From assembly GCA_021325385.1 (NCBI GenBank), contig JAJPHH010000079.1:1-64000 (forward strand): a stretch of 64,000 bases of DNA, read 5' to 3'. Positions 45,121-53,149 of this stretch are shown here, in pieces; positions within the stretch are counted from its first letter, which is position 1; every line of letters starts with the position of its first letter. Made by a program: the position numbers and the translations under genes. This DNA is from Alphaproteobacteria bacterium (lineage in GTDB: Bacteria > Pseudomonadota > Alphaproteobacteria > Rhizobiales > Beijerinckiaceae). The notes below the pieces were generated by a model. It did not search any database. It had not been told where the DNA came from and was given only the letters and a program-made list of their open reading frames with translations.

Positions 45121-46119
45121 TCACTTGTGGCAGAGCTTATCCTTATAGGTCGGGAAGGACGCTGCGGAGATGAAGTCCGCCGACACGTATGTCGTCGTCG
45201 GCAATGGCTTGTTCTCCTTGACCGAGGCGTAGAGCAAGTCGATCGCCTCGGCGCCTTCCTTCGCCGAATCGATGTACATCGTGCCGCGGAAGCCGGTCGG
45301 CTTGCCCGCGCCGAAGGCGTCGCAAGCCCGGCTTCCGTCAATGCCGACGCCAATCACGTCATCCGGCGAATAACCCTGATTCTCGGTCGCGCGTACGGCG
45401 CCGAGCACGCCGTCGTCATTGCACGAATAGAAGATCCAGTGCTTGGCTTCGGGATGGGCTGTCAGGGTCGTCGTCACGGCCGTGATCGCGCTTTCCATAT
45501 GATTATCATAGGGGATGCGCACGATGTTCTTCTTGTCGAAGTTGGGCGTCGCCTCGAGGAATGCGGCCTCGGCACCGCGATTGCGACGCATGCACGTGTC
45601 GGCCTTCTGATCCTCGATGCTGCCGATCATCACGTCCTTGTACTTGTCCCAACCCTGCGCCTTGTAGATCTTGGCCTCTTCAGCGCCGACTTGACGGCCG
45701 ATATTTTCGGCATTCATGCCGACATAAGGCACCATCTTCTTGTCGCTGGTGTAGATGTCGTCGTCGACCGCGATGAGCTTAATGCCCGCCTTCTGCGCTT
45801 TTTCCGCAACGACCGGTCCCAACGCCCTGTCCGGAACAACGATCGCGATCGCTTTCACGCCGTCGCCGACCATTGTATCGAACGTCGTCAGCGCCAAGTC
45901 GGCGTTGAACTGAACGTCCTGGCTCATCAAAGCGACGCCGAGCTTCGCCGCTTCACTCTTGGCCCCGCCGACTTCGGAAACGAACCAGGGGTGCTCGCCC
46001 ATCTTGTTGATGTAGCCCATCTTGATCTCATCGGCTTTTGCCGACCCGGCCGCGACCGCCAGGGCGAGACCCGCCAGGGACAGCGCCCCGGCCAGGCGCT
46101 GATGTAAGCTGTTCTTCAT
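45121..46119 (-). CDS. Sugar ABC transporter binding protein
   Basis: A 332-residue periplasmic sugar-binding protein. Signal peptide: LAGALSLAGLALAVAAGSAKA, mature start DEIKMGYINKMGEHPWFVSE. The body has the periplasmic-binding-4 layout, with FYSCNDDGVLGAVRATENQG as the ligand-hinge strand. A perfect AAGGAGG lies before the ATG. It heads the minus-strand importer, dehydratase and GntR unit. Candidate inverted repeats lie upstream at 46441-46479. Confidence 0.92.
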   Translation of the reverse strand: MKNSLHQRLAGALSLAGLALAVAAGSAKADEIKMGYINKMGEHPWFVSEVGGAKSEAAKLGVALMSQDVQFNADLALTTFDTMVGDGVKAIAIVVPDRALGPVVAEKAQKAGIKLIAVDDDIYTSDKKMVPYVGMNAENIGRQVGAEEAKIYKAQGWDKYKDVMIGSIEDQKADTCMRRNRGAEAAFLEATPNFDKKNIVRIPYDNHMESAITAVTTTLTAHPEAKHWIFYSCNDDGVLGAVRATENQGYSPDDVIGVGIDGSRACDAFGAGKPTGFRGTMYIDSAKEGAEAIDLLYASVKENKPLPTTTYVSADFISAASFPTYKDKLCHK

Positions 46120-46440
46120 CGTTTCCTCCTTACTTTTATTGAGAGTTCATCGCCAGGCGCGCGAATCCGTCGCTGTGGAGAACCGCCGTGGCGCCGAAGA
46201 GCGTAGCCGGTCCATGAACCGCCTCGTCCCATGGACTGTCGCGGCGTCTCGCGAATCCAAAGCCTAAGCGCGCCTGTTTCCGCTTTCGCCGGAAGCGACT
46301 TCGGGATCCGTTTGTAGGTCGAACTCGCTGCGCTGGTCGCCGCCGGCGGGGACCGTTCGCGTTTAGCCGCCGGCCAATATCGTTCCTCCCGCATGCCGCT
46401 TATCCTTCCGATTTTATTCCTCATACAGAACATCCGGAAA
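46120..46440. other. Long upstream region without a supported gene
   Basis: About 320 bp upstream of the sugar-binding protein gene. One frame on the minus strand ends at a stop just before that gene and reads plausible text for some 30 residues (DEAVHGPATLFGATAVLHSD), but I do not recognise a family and it lacks a start; it may be a gene remnant or the 5' leader. A short GC hairpin lies near 46287-46303. Confidence 0.35.
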
Positions 46441-46479
46441 GATCATATGATTGGCATTTTAAAACATACCTTTGCCAAT
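46441..46479. promoter_or_regulatory. Inverted repeats in divergent promoter
   Basis: ATCATATGAT (46442-46451) is a perfect palindrome. Overlapping it, ATTGGCA (46450-46456) and TGCCAAT (46473-46479) are perfect inverted arms 16 bp apart with an AT-rich centre (TTTTAAAAC). They could be an operator for the downstream GntR regulator at 40.3-41.2 kb, controlling the sugar-acid operon. Confidence 0.45.
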
Positions 46480-46539
46480 GGTCAAGGCGCGGCTCCTTCC
46501 GCTTGCTTGACGCCGCCCCAACGCCCGGTGGACAATCCC

Positions 46540-46564
46540 TGTTTCCTGTCCTAGATAGGAGACA
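46540..46564. promoter_or_regulatory. Shared operator, site 1 (aminotransferase operon)
   Basis: Arms TGTTTCC and GGAGACA, 11 bp apart, form a near-perfect inverted repeat (one mismatch). The 25-bp block agrees with the site at 57501-57525 at 21 of 25 positions by my hand count. It lies 78 bp before the ATG of the class III aminotransferase. Confidence 0.65.
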
Positions 46565-46642
46565 TTGAAGCTCAGTCGAGATGCGCTCATCGCCGATCCG
46601 ATTTGGCGGCGAAGGGAGGCCGGCTGCAAGTCGGGCCTCGAC

Positions 46643-48025
46643 ATGACTGAGACGCAGCTCACCACGCAGGCGTGGCGCGACCGCGACCTCGCCCATTTCC
46701 TTCATCCGTTCACCGACCATGCCGCCCTTCGGTCGGACGGCGCTCGCGTCATCGTTCGCGGCGACGGCGCCTATGTCTTCGACAGCGAGGGCGCGCGCAT
46801 TCTCGACGGGCTCTCGGGCCTCGGCAATGTCGCGCTCGGCTATGGCCGTAAGGAGCTTGCGCATGCGGCCGCCGCCCAGATGGCCGAGCTTTCCTATTGC
46901 CAGTCCTTTTTCAAAACGACACACCCGACCGCGATCGCGCTGGCCGAGAAAATCGCCGCCTTGCTGCCGGGCGATGCGCTCAATCATGTCTTCTTCCAGA
47001 GCTCGGGCTCGGAAGCGAACGAGACTGCGGTCCGCGCCGTGCGCCGCTATTGGGAGCTCGTCGGCAGGCCGGAGCGACGCGTGATCATCGCGCGCGAGCG
47101 CGCTTATCATGGCAGCACGGCGATGGCCGCCAGCCTTTCCGGCCTCAAGCCGATGCACGGCGCCGGCGGCGACATCCCGCTGCCCAATGTCGCCCATATC
47201 AAGGCGCCGCATTATTACGCGCATGGCGCGGGCATGACGCCCGAAGCTTTCGGGCTCGTCGCAGCGCGCTGGCTCGAAGAGGCGATCGAGACGATCGGCC
47301 CCGACAAGGTCGCCGCCTTCTTCGCCGAGCCGGCGCAGAGCGCGGGCGGCGCCATCGCTCCGCCGCCGGGCTATTGGGCCGAAATCCAGGCGGTCTGCCG
47401 GCGGTACGACATTCTGCTTTGCGTTGACGAGGTCGTCTGCGGCTTCGGCCGCCTCGGCGCCTGGTTTGGCAGCGACGCGCTGGGCATCGAGCCGGACATC
47501 GTTCAGCTCGGCAAGGCGCTGACCTCCGGCTATGCGCCGCTTTCGGCGACCGTGCTCTCCGACCGCGTCGCCGACGCGCTGATCGAACGCGGCGGCGAAT
47601 GGGCGCACGGCTTCACCTATTCCGGCCATCCGATGTGCTGCGCGGTGGCGCTGGAGAACATTCGTCTCATCGAGGACGAAGGGCTGATCGAGCGCGTCGC
47701 CGCCCGGATCGTTCCGCGCTTCAGCCGCGCTATCGAAACGTTCGCCGATCATCCGATCGTCGGCGAAGCCCGTTCGATCGGTCTGATGGGCGGCTTCGAA
47801 CTGGCGCGGGACCGGAAAAAGCGTGAAGCCTTTCCGCACGAGCTCCATGTCGGCGAGTATTGCAGCGCCGAGGCGCTGAAGCGCGGCCTCGCTTTCCGCG
47901 CCAATGGCGATACGATGACGCTGATGCCGCCCCTGATCATTACCGACGATCAGTTCGATTTCGTCTTCGCCGTGGTCCGCGAGAGCCTCGACGCGACCGC
48001 GCGAAAATTCGGGCTGATGGACTGA
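46643..48025 (+). CDS. Class III aminotransferase (omega-amino acid/putrescine type)
   Basis: A 460-residue PLP-dependent aminotransferase. FQSSGSEANETAVRAVR (118-134) binds the cofactor phosphate, ERAYHGSTAMAASLSG follows, Asp262 in VDEVVCGFGR pairs with the pyridine nitrogen, and Lys291 in IVQLGKALTSGYAPL is the Schiff-base lysine. Relatives move the amino group of beta-alanine, putrescine or aromatic omega-amines to pyruvate. The ATG at 46643 fits the family; the open frame from a TTG at 46565 adds 26 residues. An HDAC-type deacetylase and an aldehyde dehydrogenase follow, which suggests deacetylation, transamination and oxidation of an amine. Confidence 0.92.
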   Translation: MTETQLTTQAWRDRDLAHFLHPFTDHAALRSDGARVIVRGDGAYVFDSEGARILDGLSGLGNVALGYGRKELAHAAAAQMAELSYCQSFFKTTHPTAIALAEKIAALLPGDALNHVFFQSSGSEANETAVRAVRRYWELVGRPERRVIIARERAYHGSTAMAASLSGLKPMHGAGGDIPLPNVAHIKAPHYYAHGAGMTPEAFGLVAARWLEEAIETIGPDKVAAFFAEPAQSAGGAIAPPPGYWAEIQAVCRRYDILLCVDEVVCGFGRLGAWFGSDALGIEPDIVQLGKALTSGYAPLSATVLSDRVADALIERGGEWAHGFTYSGHPMCCAVALENIRLIEDEGLIERVAARIVPRFSRAIETFADHPIVGEARSIGLMGGFELARDRKKREAFPHELHVGEYCSAEALKRGLAFRANGDTMTLMPPLIITDDQFDFVFAVVRESLDATARKFGLMD

Positions 48026-48046
48026 GCGGCCGCGGAGATCGGCGCG

Positions 48047-49168
48047 ATGAGCAACGTCCGTACCGGCCTCGTCTGGGGCGAAATCTTCATGTGGCACGAC
48101 GCCAGCCCGCTCGCCAGCGTGCTGCCGTCCGGCCATGGCCTGATCGAGCCGGACGAGCCGGCGGAAAACGCCGCGACCAAGCGGCGGCTCAAGAACCTTC
48201 TCGACGTCTCCGGCCTGACGGAGCGGCTCGCGCCGATCAAGCCGCGGCCGGCGACAGTCGACGAGCTCGCCCTTGTGCATGAGCGCGCCTATATCGAGAC
48301 GATCCGGGCGATGAACGCCAAAGGCGGCGACGCCAAGCTCGACGCGCCGATCGGCGAGACGCCGTTCGGCCCCGGCGGCTTCGACATCGCCGCGCTCGCC
48401 GCAGGCGGCGTTCTGGCGGCGGTCGACGCCATCATCGACGGCGACGTCCGCAACGCCTACGCGCTCGTCCGTCCGCCCGGCCACCACGCCGAGGCGGCGC
48501 ATGGCTTCGGCTTCTGCATCTTCAATCACTGCGCGCTCGCCGCGCGCCACGCCATGCGCCGCGGCGCGAACCGAGTCGCGATCGTCGATTGGGACGTTCA
48601 TCACGGCAACGGCGCCGAGCATATTTTCTGGCGCGAGCGTGACGTGCTGACGATTTCGATCCATCAGGACAGCGCCTTTCCGCCCGGCTCCGGTCCGATC
48701 GGCGCCAACGGCGAAGGAGCGGGCGAAGGCTACAATCTCAACATTCCCATGCCGCCGGGCAGTGGCGTCGGCGCCTATCTCGCCGCTTTCGAGCGCGTGG
48801 TCATTCCCGCGCTGCAGCGCTTCAAGCCGGATTTCATCGTCGTTCCTTGCGGTTTCGACGCGGGCTTCTACGATCCGCTCGCCCGGATGATGCTCCATTC
48901 CGACTGCTTTCGGACCATGGCGCGCATGGTGCAGGAAGCGGCGGCGTCCCTATGCGGCGGCCGGCTTTTCCTCTGCCACGAGGGCGGCTATCACAAGACG
49001 ACCGTACCGTTCTACGGCCTCGCGGTGATCGAGCAATTGTCAGGCGAACGCACCGCGATCGATGATCCCTTTCTGCCGATCGCCGCCGGCTTCAGCCACC
49101 AGGCGATGCAGCCGCATCAGGACGCCGTCATCCGCGCTGCCGAAGAGCTCGTCCGCAAGATCAATTAA
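48047..49168 (+). CDS. Class II histone deacetylase-like amidohydrolase
   Basis: A 373-residue arginase-deacetylase-fold enzyme. The catalytic pair is His146-His147 (RPPGHHAEA); the Zn ligands are Asp183 and His185 in DWDVHHGNG and Asp271 in PCGFDAGF; GGY (HEGGYHKT) carries the transition-state Tyr. Such bacterial proteins remove acetyl groups from small amides such as acetylpolyamines. It starts 21 bp after the aminotransferase stop and 13 bp before the aldehyde dehydrogenase start. If it deacetylates N-acetylputrescine or a similar amine, its neighbours would complete breakdown to an acid. HDAC relatives with other substrates are known, so this is inference. Confidence 0.9.
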   Translation: MSNVRTGLVWGEIFMWHDASPLASVLPSGHGLIEPDEPAENAATKRRLKNLLDVSGLTERLAPIKPRPATVDELALVHERAYIETIRAMNAKGGDAKLDAPIGETPFGPGGFDIAALAAGGVLAAVDAIIDGDVRNAYALVRPPGHHAEAAHGFGFCIFNHCALAARHAMRRGANRVAIVDWDVHHGNGAEHIFWRERDVLTISIHQDSAFPPGSGPIGANGEGAGEGYNLNIPMPPGSGVGAYLAAFERVVIPALQRFKPDFIVVPCGFDAGFYDPLARMMLHSDCFRTMARMVQEAAASLCGGRLFLCHEGGYHKTTVPFYGLAVIEQLSGERTAIDDPFLPIAAGFSHQAMQPHQDAVIRAAEELVRKIN

Positions 49169-49181
49169 GGGCAGCACGCCA

Positions 49182-50609
49182 ATGAGGACGGATCACTTCT
49201 ATATCGGCGGCGCTTGGCTCGAGCCGATCGTCCCGCGGCCCTTCGCGGTGATCAATCCCGCGACCGAGGAGCCAATTGCGACGATCAATCTCGGCGGCGA
49301 AGCGGACGTCGATCGCGCCGTCAAAGCCGCGCGCGACGCATTTGCCGATTTCGCGGCGACGAGCAAAGCCGAACGCATCGCCCTGCTCCGCCGCATCGCC
49401 GAGATTCTCGCGGCGCGGCGCGACGAGGCCGCCGCGACGATTACGAACGAAATGGGCGCTCCGATCGATTTCGCTCGCAGCGTCCATGTCGGCATGGCGC
49501 TCGGCTATTTCGAAGACATGATCGAGGTCCTGGCGCGATTTTCGGGCGAGTCGTTATGGGACGACGGGACCCTGATCGCCCACGAGCCGATCGGGGTCTG
49601 CGGCCTGATCACGCCCTGGAACTGGCCGATCGGCCAGATCGTCAGCAAGCTCGCCGCGGCTCTTGCGGCAGGATGCGCCGTGGTGCTCAAACCGAGCGAG
49701 ATCGCGCCGCTCAGCGCGCTGCTGCTCGCCGAGATTGTGCACGACGCCGGCGCGCCGCCGGGCGTGTTCAATCTCGTCAATGGCGACGGGCCGACTGTCG
49801 GCCAGGCGATCGCGCGCCATCCCGATATCGACATGGTCTCGTTCACCGGCTCGACGCGGGCCGGCGTGCTCGTCGCCAAAGCGGCCGCAGACACGGTCAA
49901 GCGCGTGCATCAGGAGCTCGGCGGTAAATCGGCCAATATCATTCTGCCCGACGCCGACCTCGAAACGGCCGTGGCCGACGGCGTGCGCCGCTGCTTCGTC
50001 AATGCCGGTCAATCCTGCATCGCGCCGACAAGGATGCTCGTTCAGCGCGGGCAAGCCGATTCTGCCGCCGAGATCGCCAAAGCCGCGGCCGCCGCGATTC
50101 AGCCGAGCGATCCAGCCCAGTCCGGCGCGAAAATGGGACCGGTCGCCAGCGCGGCGCAATTCGACAAAGCGCAGCGTCTGATCGGCGTTGGAATCGAAGA
50201 AGGCGCGCGCTTGCTTTGCGGCGGCCTGGGCCGGCCGGAGGGTTTCAATCGCGGCTATTATGTGCGGCCGACCGTCTTTTCCGGGGTGACGCCCGAAATG
50301 ACCATTGCGCGTGAAGAAATCTTCGCACCGGTCCTCTCGATGATGAGTTACGAGAGCGAGGACGAAGCGATCGCGATCGCAAACAGTACGGTCTATGGCC
50401 TCGGCGCCTATGTCTCCTCCGGCGATCGCGAGCGGGCGCGTCGCGTCGCCGCGCGACTGCGCGCCGGCCGCGTCTATATCAACGGCGCGCCGGCAAGCGC
50501 CAAAGCGCCGTTCGGCGGCTACAAGCAATCGGGCAATGGCCGGGAGCTCGGCGAGATCGGGCTGCGCGAATTCATGGAGGTGAAGGCGGTGCTCGGCTAT
50601 GGCGCGTAA
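49182..50609 (+). CDS. NAD(P)-dependent aldehyde dehydrogenase
   Basis: A 475-residue aldehyde dehydrogenase. Asn147 (TPWNWP), Glu245 (HQELGGKS), the catalytic Cys279 (NAGQSCIAP) and the cofactor loop FTGSTRAG are all in place. Late AREEIFAPVL and APFGGYKQSGNGRE are typical. It is the last gene of the plus-strand aminotransferase/deacetylase unit and would oxidise the aldehyde made by transamination, for example an omega-aminoaldehyde. Confidence 0.93.
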   Translation: MRTDHFYIGGAWLEPIVPRPFAVINPATEEPIATINLGGEADVDRAVKAARDAFADFAATSKAERIALLRRIAEILAARRDEAAATITNEMGAPIDFARSVHVGMALGYFEDMIEVLARFSGESLWDDGTLIAHEPIGVCGLITPWNWPIGQIVSKLAAALAAGCAVVLKPSEIAPLSALLLAEIVHDAGAPPGVFNLVNGDGPTVGQAIARHPDIDMVSFTGSTRAGVLVAKAAADTVKRVHQELGGKSANIILPDADLETAVADGVRRCFVNAGQSCIAPTRMLVQRGQADSAAEIAKAAAAAIQPSDPAQSGAKMGPVASAAQFDKAQRLIGVGIEEGARLLCGGLGRPEGFNRGYYVRPTVFSGVTPEMTIAREEIFAPVLSMMSYESEDEAIAIANSTVYGLGAYVSSGDRERARRVAARLRAGRVYINGAPASAKAPFGGYKQSGNGRELGEIGLREFMEVKAVLGYGA

Positions 50610-50682
50610 GTCTCCTCGAGGGCGGATCTGGCTTCGGCCGACGCCCGAATCTGCAATGGCCGCAGTATGGACGTACCTTGCG

Positions 50683-51696
50683 CTAACGCCTCAACCTCTC
50701 GACCAGCACGCTCAGCAGCTCCGGCAGCGCCAGCGGCGTCGCGCCGCCGCCGCCGCGCGAATATTCGCCGCCGACGCGCGCGACGTCCCGGCCGAGCCGT
50801 TTCGCCAAGGCCGCGCGCGCGGCTGCGCATTGCTCGACCGTCGGCAAGCATTCGATTCTGAGCGCGGCCGGGAGCCGATCATTGGCGCCGATCAGCGCGA
50901 GCCGTTCGCTCCCGACAATCTTGGCCGCGGCGACGCGATGGGCGCGCCGTTCGTCGTGCGAGACGACGAAGCTGCGATGGGTCAGTCCGGGCGCGGTCCA
51001 GGCGATGCGCTCGTCATAGCTGTCGGCGAGCTTGCCGATGATCGCGGCCAGCTTCTCTGACATCGCGTTGTGCATCTCGACATAGGCGCGCCGCTCGGCC
51101 TCGCCCCATCGCCAGCGCGTCTTCGAGACCGCAACGGCGCTGAAATCCTTGCGCCAGGGCGAGACAGCGTTGCCGCGATGCTCGAACAGGCCGGGATCGT
51201 CATAAGCGGTGGCCGGCGAGCTTCGTCCCTCATAAGTCAGGATATGCTCATAAGGGACAAAGGCGAGCGGCTCCGAGATCACCGCGCGGTGTATGACGGT
51301 CCCGCTTTTATCGCGCAGCGGCGAGAGATTGAGCAGTTCTTGCGGAAATTCCGGCGGCAGCTCCTCCGCGAGGGCTTTGGGCGTGTCGTTCTCGCCGACC
51401 GGGGCGAAGCCCGCGGCGAACAGAGCGGCGTTGATCTTTAGATGTTCGAGGCTGAGCGGGTAGGGCTTGGTCTTGGTGCAGGGCGTCAGCAGCAGCACGC
51501 GCCGCTTCGCCTCCGGCAAAACCGGCCGATAGCGCTGCTCGATGAAGGCGAACCAGTCGCGAATGCGCGGATGGCTCAAGGCCTCGACATTGTCCTGCGG
51601 AGAGTAGAGACAGAGGCTCTCGTCAAGAGCGAAGAGCGGATGAATCTTGAGCCGGGATTCGCCGAGACGCTGGGCTCTGTCGAGAACGCTGACCAT
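50683..51696 (-). CDS. DUF5591-like protein of unknown function
   Basis: A 337-residue protein I do not fully recognise. Residues 66-92 read RVLLLTPCTKTKPYPLSLEH and then LKINAALF; the P-C-x(4)-K-P-Y-x(2)-S-x(2)-H pattern resembles the DUF5591 domain found with archaeosine/queuosine tRNA-transglycosylase proteins (ArcS/TgtA2). Later parts have VISEPLAFVPYEHI and ALAKRLGRDV but no motif I can name. There are no membrane segments or signal peptide. It is divergent from the 8-oxoguanine-deaminase-like gene and shares the operator at 51713-51730, so it may belong to the same regulon. A role with modified nucleobases is a guess from context. Confidence 0.6.
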   Translation of the reverse strand: MVSVLDRAQRLGESRLKIHPLFALDESLCLYSPQDNVEALSHPRIRDWFAFIEQRYRPVLPEAKRRVLLLTPCTKTKPYPLSLEHLKINAALFAAGFAPVGENDTPKALAEELPPEFPQELLNLSPLRDKSGTVIHRAVISEPLAFVPYEHILTYEGRSSPATAYDDPGLFEHRGNAVSPWRKDFSAVAVSKTRWRWGEAERRAYVEMHNAMSEKLAAIIGKLADSYDERIAWTAPGLTHRSFVVSHDERRAHRVAAAKIVGSERLALIGANDRLPAALRIECLPTVEQCAAARAALAKRLGRDVARVGGEYSRGGGGATPLALPELLSVLVERLRR

Positions 51697-51712
51697 GATC
51701 GCGCTTGTCTTT

Positions 51713-51730
51713 TGTCCGAAACAGGATACA
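51713..51730. promoter_or_regulatory. Shared operator, site 2 (deaminase promoter)
   Basis: On the minus strand it reads TGTATCCTGTTTCGGACA, which agrees with the site at 62421 (TGTTTCCTGTCTGAGACA) at 14 of 18 positions by hand count. It lies 43 bp before the deaminase-like start and 17 bp before the divergent DUF5591-like start. Confidence 0.5.
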
Positions 51731-51772
51731 AACTAGCCGAAAACCCGCCGCGATCAAAGGGGGTTCGAGCCG

Positions 51773-53110
51773 ATGCGACTCTGGATCAAGGATCCGCTCG
51801 CCATCCTCGCGGAAGGCGCCGCGCGTGGCGTGGTCGTCGAGGCCGGCCGCATCGTCGAACTCGTCGGCGCCGCCGGGCCGGCCGCGCCCGTAGAGCAGAT
51901 TTTAGACGCGAGCGGCCACGTCGTCATTCCCGGCCTTATCAACACCCATCATCATTTCTTCCAGACTTTGACGCGCGCTCATCCCAAGGCGATCAACAAG
52001 GAATTGTTCGACTGGCTCAAGGCGCTGTACCCGATCTGGGCGCGCGGGCTCGATCGCGACGCCTTTCGCCTCGGCGTTCGCCTGGCCTTGACCGAACTGC
52101 TGATGTCCGGCTGCACGACGGCGGGCGACCATCATTTCCTTTTCCCGCCCGGTCTCGAAGACGCGGTCGACATCGAATGCGAAGAGGCGGCCGCGCTCGG
52201 CATGCGAATCGCGTTGACGCGCGGCGCGCTCAATCTGCCGCCGAGCCAGGGCGGCGTCGCGGACGAGCGATTCATGCAGGACGACGACGTCATTCTCGGA
52301 GATTGCGAGCGCGTCTTGAACCTGTTTCACGATCCGTCGCAAGGTTCGTTCCGCCAAGTCGCGCTCGCGCCCTGCGCGCCGTTCAACGTGACGAAATCGA
52401 TCATGACCGCGACCGCGGCGCTCGCGGCCAAGCATGGCTGCCGCCTCCATACCCATCTCGGCGAGACCAGGGACGAGAACGACTATTGCCTCGCTCGTTT
52501 CGGCTGCCGGCCTGTCGATTATCTCGAAGAGGTCGGCTGGATGAGCGACCGCGTCTGGCTGGCGCATGGAATCCATTTCGACGATGACGAGATCGCCCGG
52601 CTCGGCCGGCATGGCGTCGCGGTCTGCCATTGCCCGACATCGAACATGGTTCTCGCCTCAGGCGCATGCCGCACCAAGGAGCTCGAAGCCGCCGGCGTCG
52701 CGGTCGGGCTTGGCGTCGACGGCTCGGCCTCGAACGACAATTCGAATCTCATGGAGAGCGTGCGCCACGCGCTGATGAGCGGACGACTCACCTATGGCGC
52801 CGCGAAGGTCACCCATCTTGACGCGCTGCGCTGGGCGACGGCGGGCTCGGCCCGCTGTCTCGGCCGCGACGACATCGGCGCAATCGCGCCCGGCAAGCAG
52901 GCGGACATGGCTCTCTTCACGCTCGATGAATTGCGCTTTTCCGGCGCCGGCGATCCGCTCGCCGGGCTCGTCCTGTGCGGCGCCCATCGCGCCGACCGCG
53001 TCATGATCGGCGGCGAGTGGCGCCTCATCGACGGCGCGCCGCCGGGCGTCGATCTCGCCAGGCTGCGTGACGAGCACGGCCGCGCCGCGCGGCGGTTTCT
53101 GGAGGCGTGA
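51773..53110 (+). CDS. 8-oxoguanine deaminase-like amidohydrolase
   Basis: A 445-residue amidohydrolase of the COG0402 deaminase group. The metal motif HxH is His59 and His61 (INTHHHFFQT); further ligands are His in RLHTHLGET and AHGIHF and Asp in GLGVDGSASNDNSN. The insert LNLPPSQGGVADERFMQDDD and the following ALAPCAPFNVT closely match 8-oxoguanine deaminases and the related isocytosine deaminases, and also AtzB-like enzymes. It would release ammonia from an aminopurine or aminopyrimidine. AAAGGGGG precedes the ATG. No urate pathway is in the window, so the product's fate is unknown; isocytosine or a creatinine-like ring is an alternative substrate. Confidence 0.85.
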   Translation: MRLWIKDPLAILAEGAARGVVVEAGRIVELVGAAGPAAPVEQILDASGHVVIPGLINTHHHFFQTLTRAHPKAINKELFDWLKALYPIWARGLDRDAFRLGVRLALTELLMSGCTTAGDHHFLFPPGLEDAVDIECEEAAALGMRIALTRGALNLPPSQGGVADERFMQDDDVILGDCERVLNLFHDPSQGSFRQVALAPCAPFNVTKSIMTATAALAAKHGCRLHTHLGETRDENDYCLARFGCRPVDYLEEVGWMSDRVWLAHGIHFDDDEIARLGRHGVAVCHCPTSNMVLASGACRTKELEAAGVAVGLGVDGSASNDNSNLMESVRHALMSGRLTYGAAKVTHLDALRWATAGSARCLGRDDIGAIAPGKQADMALFTLDELRFSGAGDPLAGLVLCGAHRADRVMIGGEWRLIDGAPPGVDLARLRDEHGRAARRFLEA

Positions 53111-53149
53111 GGACGGACAGCGCCCTGCCGCACTGACGGGCCGCTCAAC

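Noticed and set aside
46120-46320. Possible C-terminal gene remnant on the minus strand
   Set aside because: The reading frame ends neatly before the binding protein gene, but I recognise no family, there is no start and the upstream part is basic low-complexity text.
46421-48898. 825-codon minus-strand frame across the aminotransferase and deacetylase
   Set aside because: It spans two clear plus-strand genes and a promoter, and its product is a low-complexity shadow of codon third positions.
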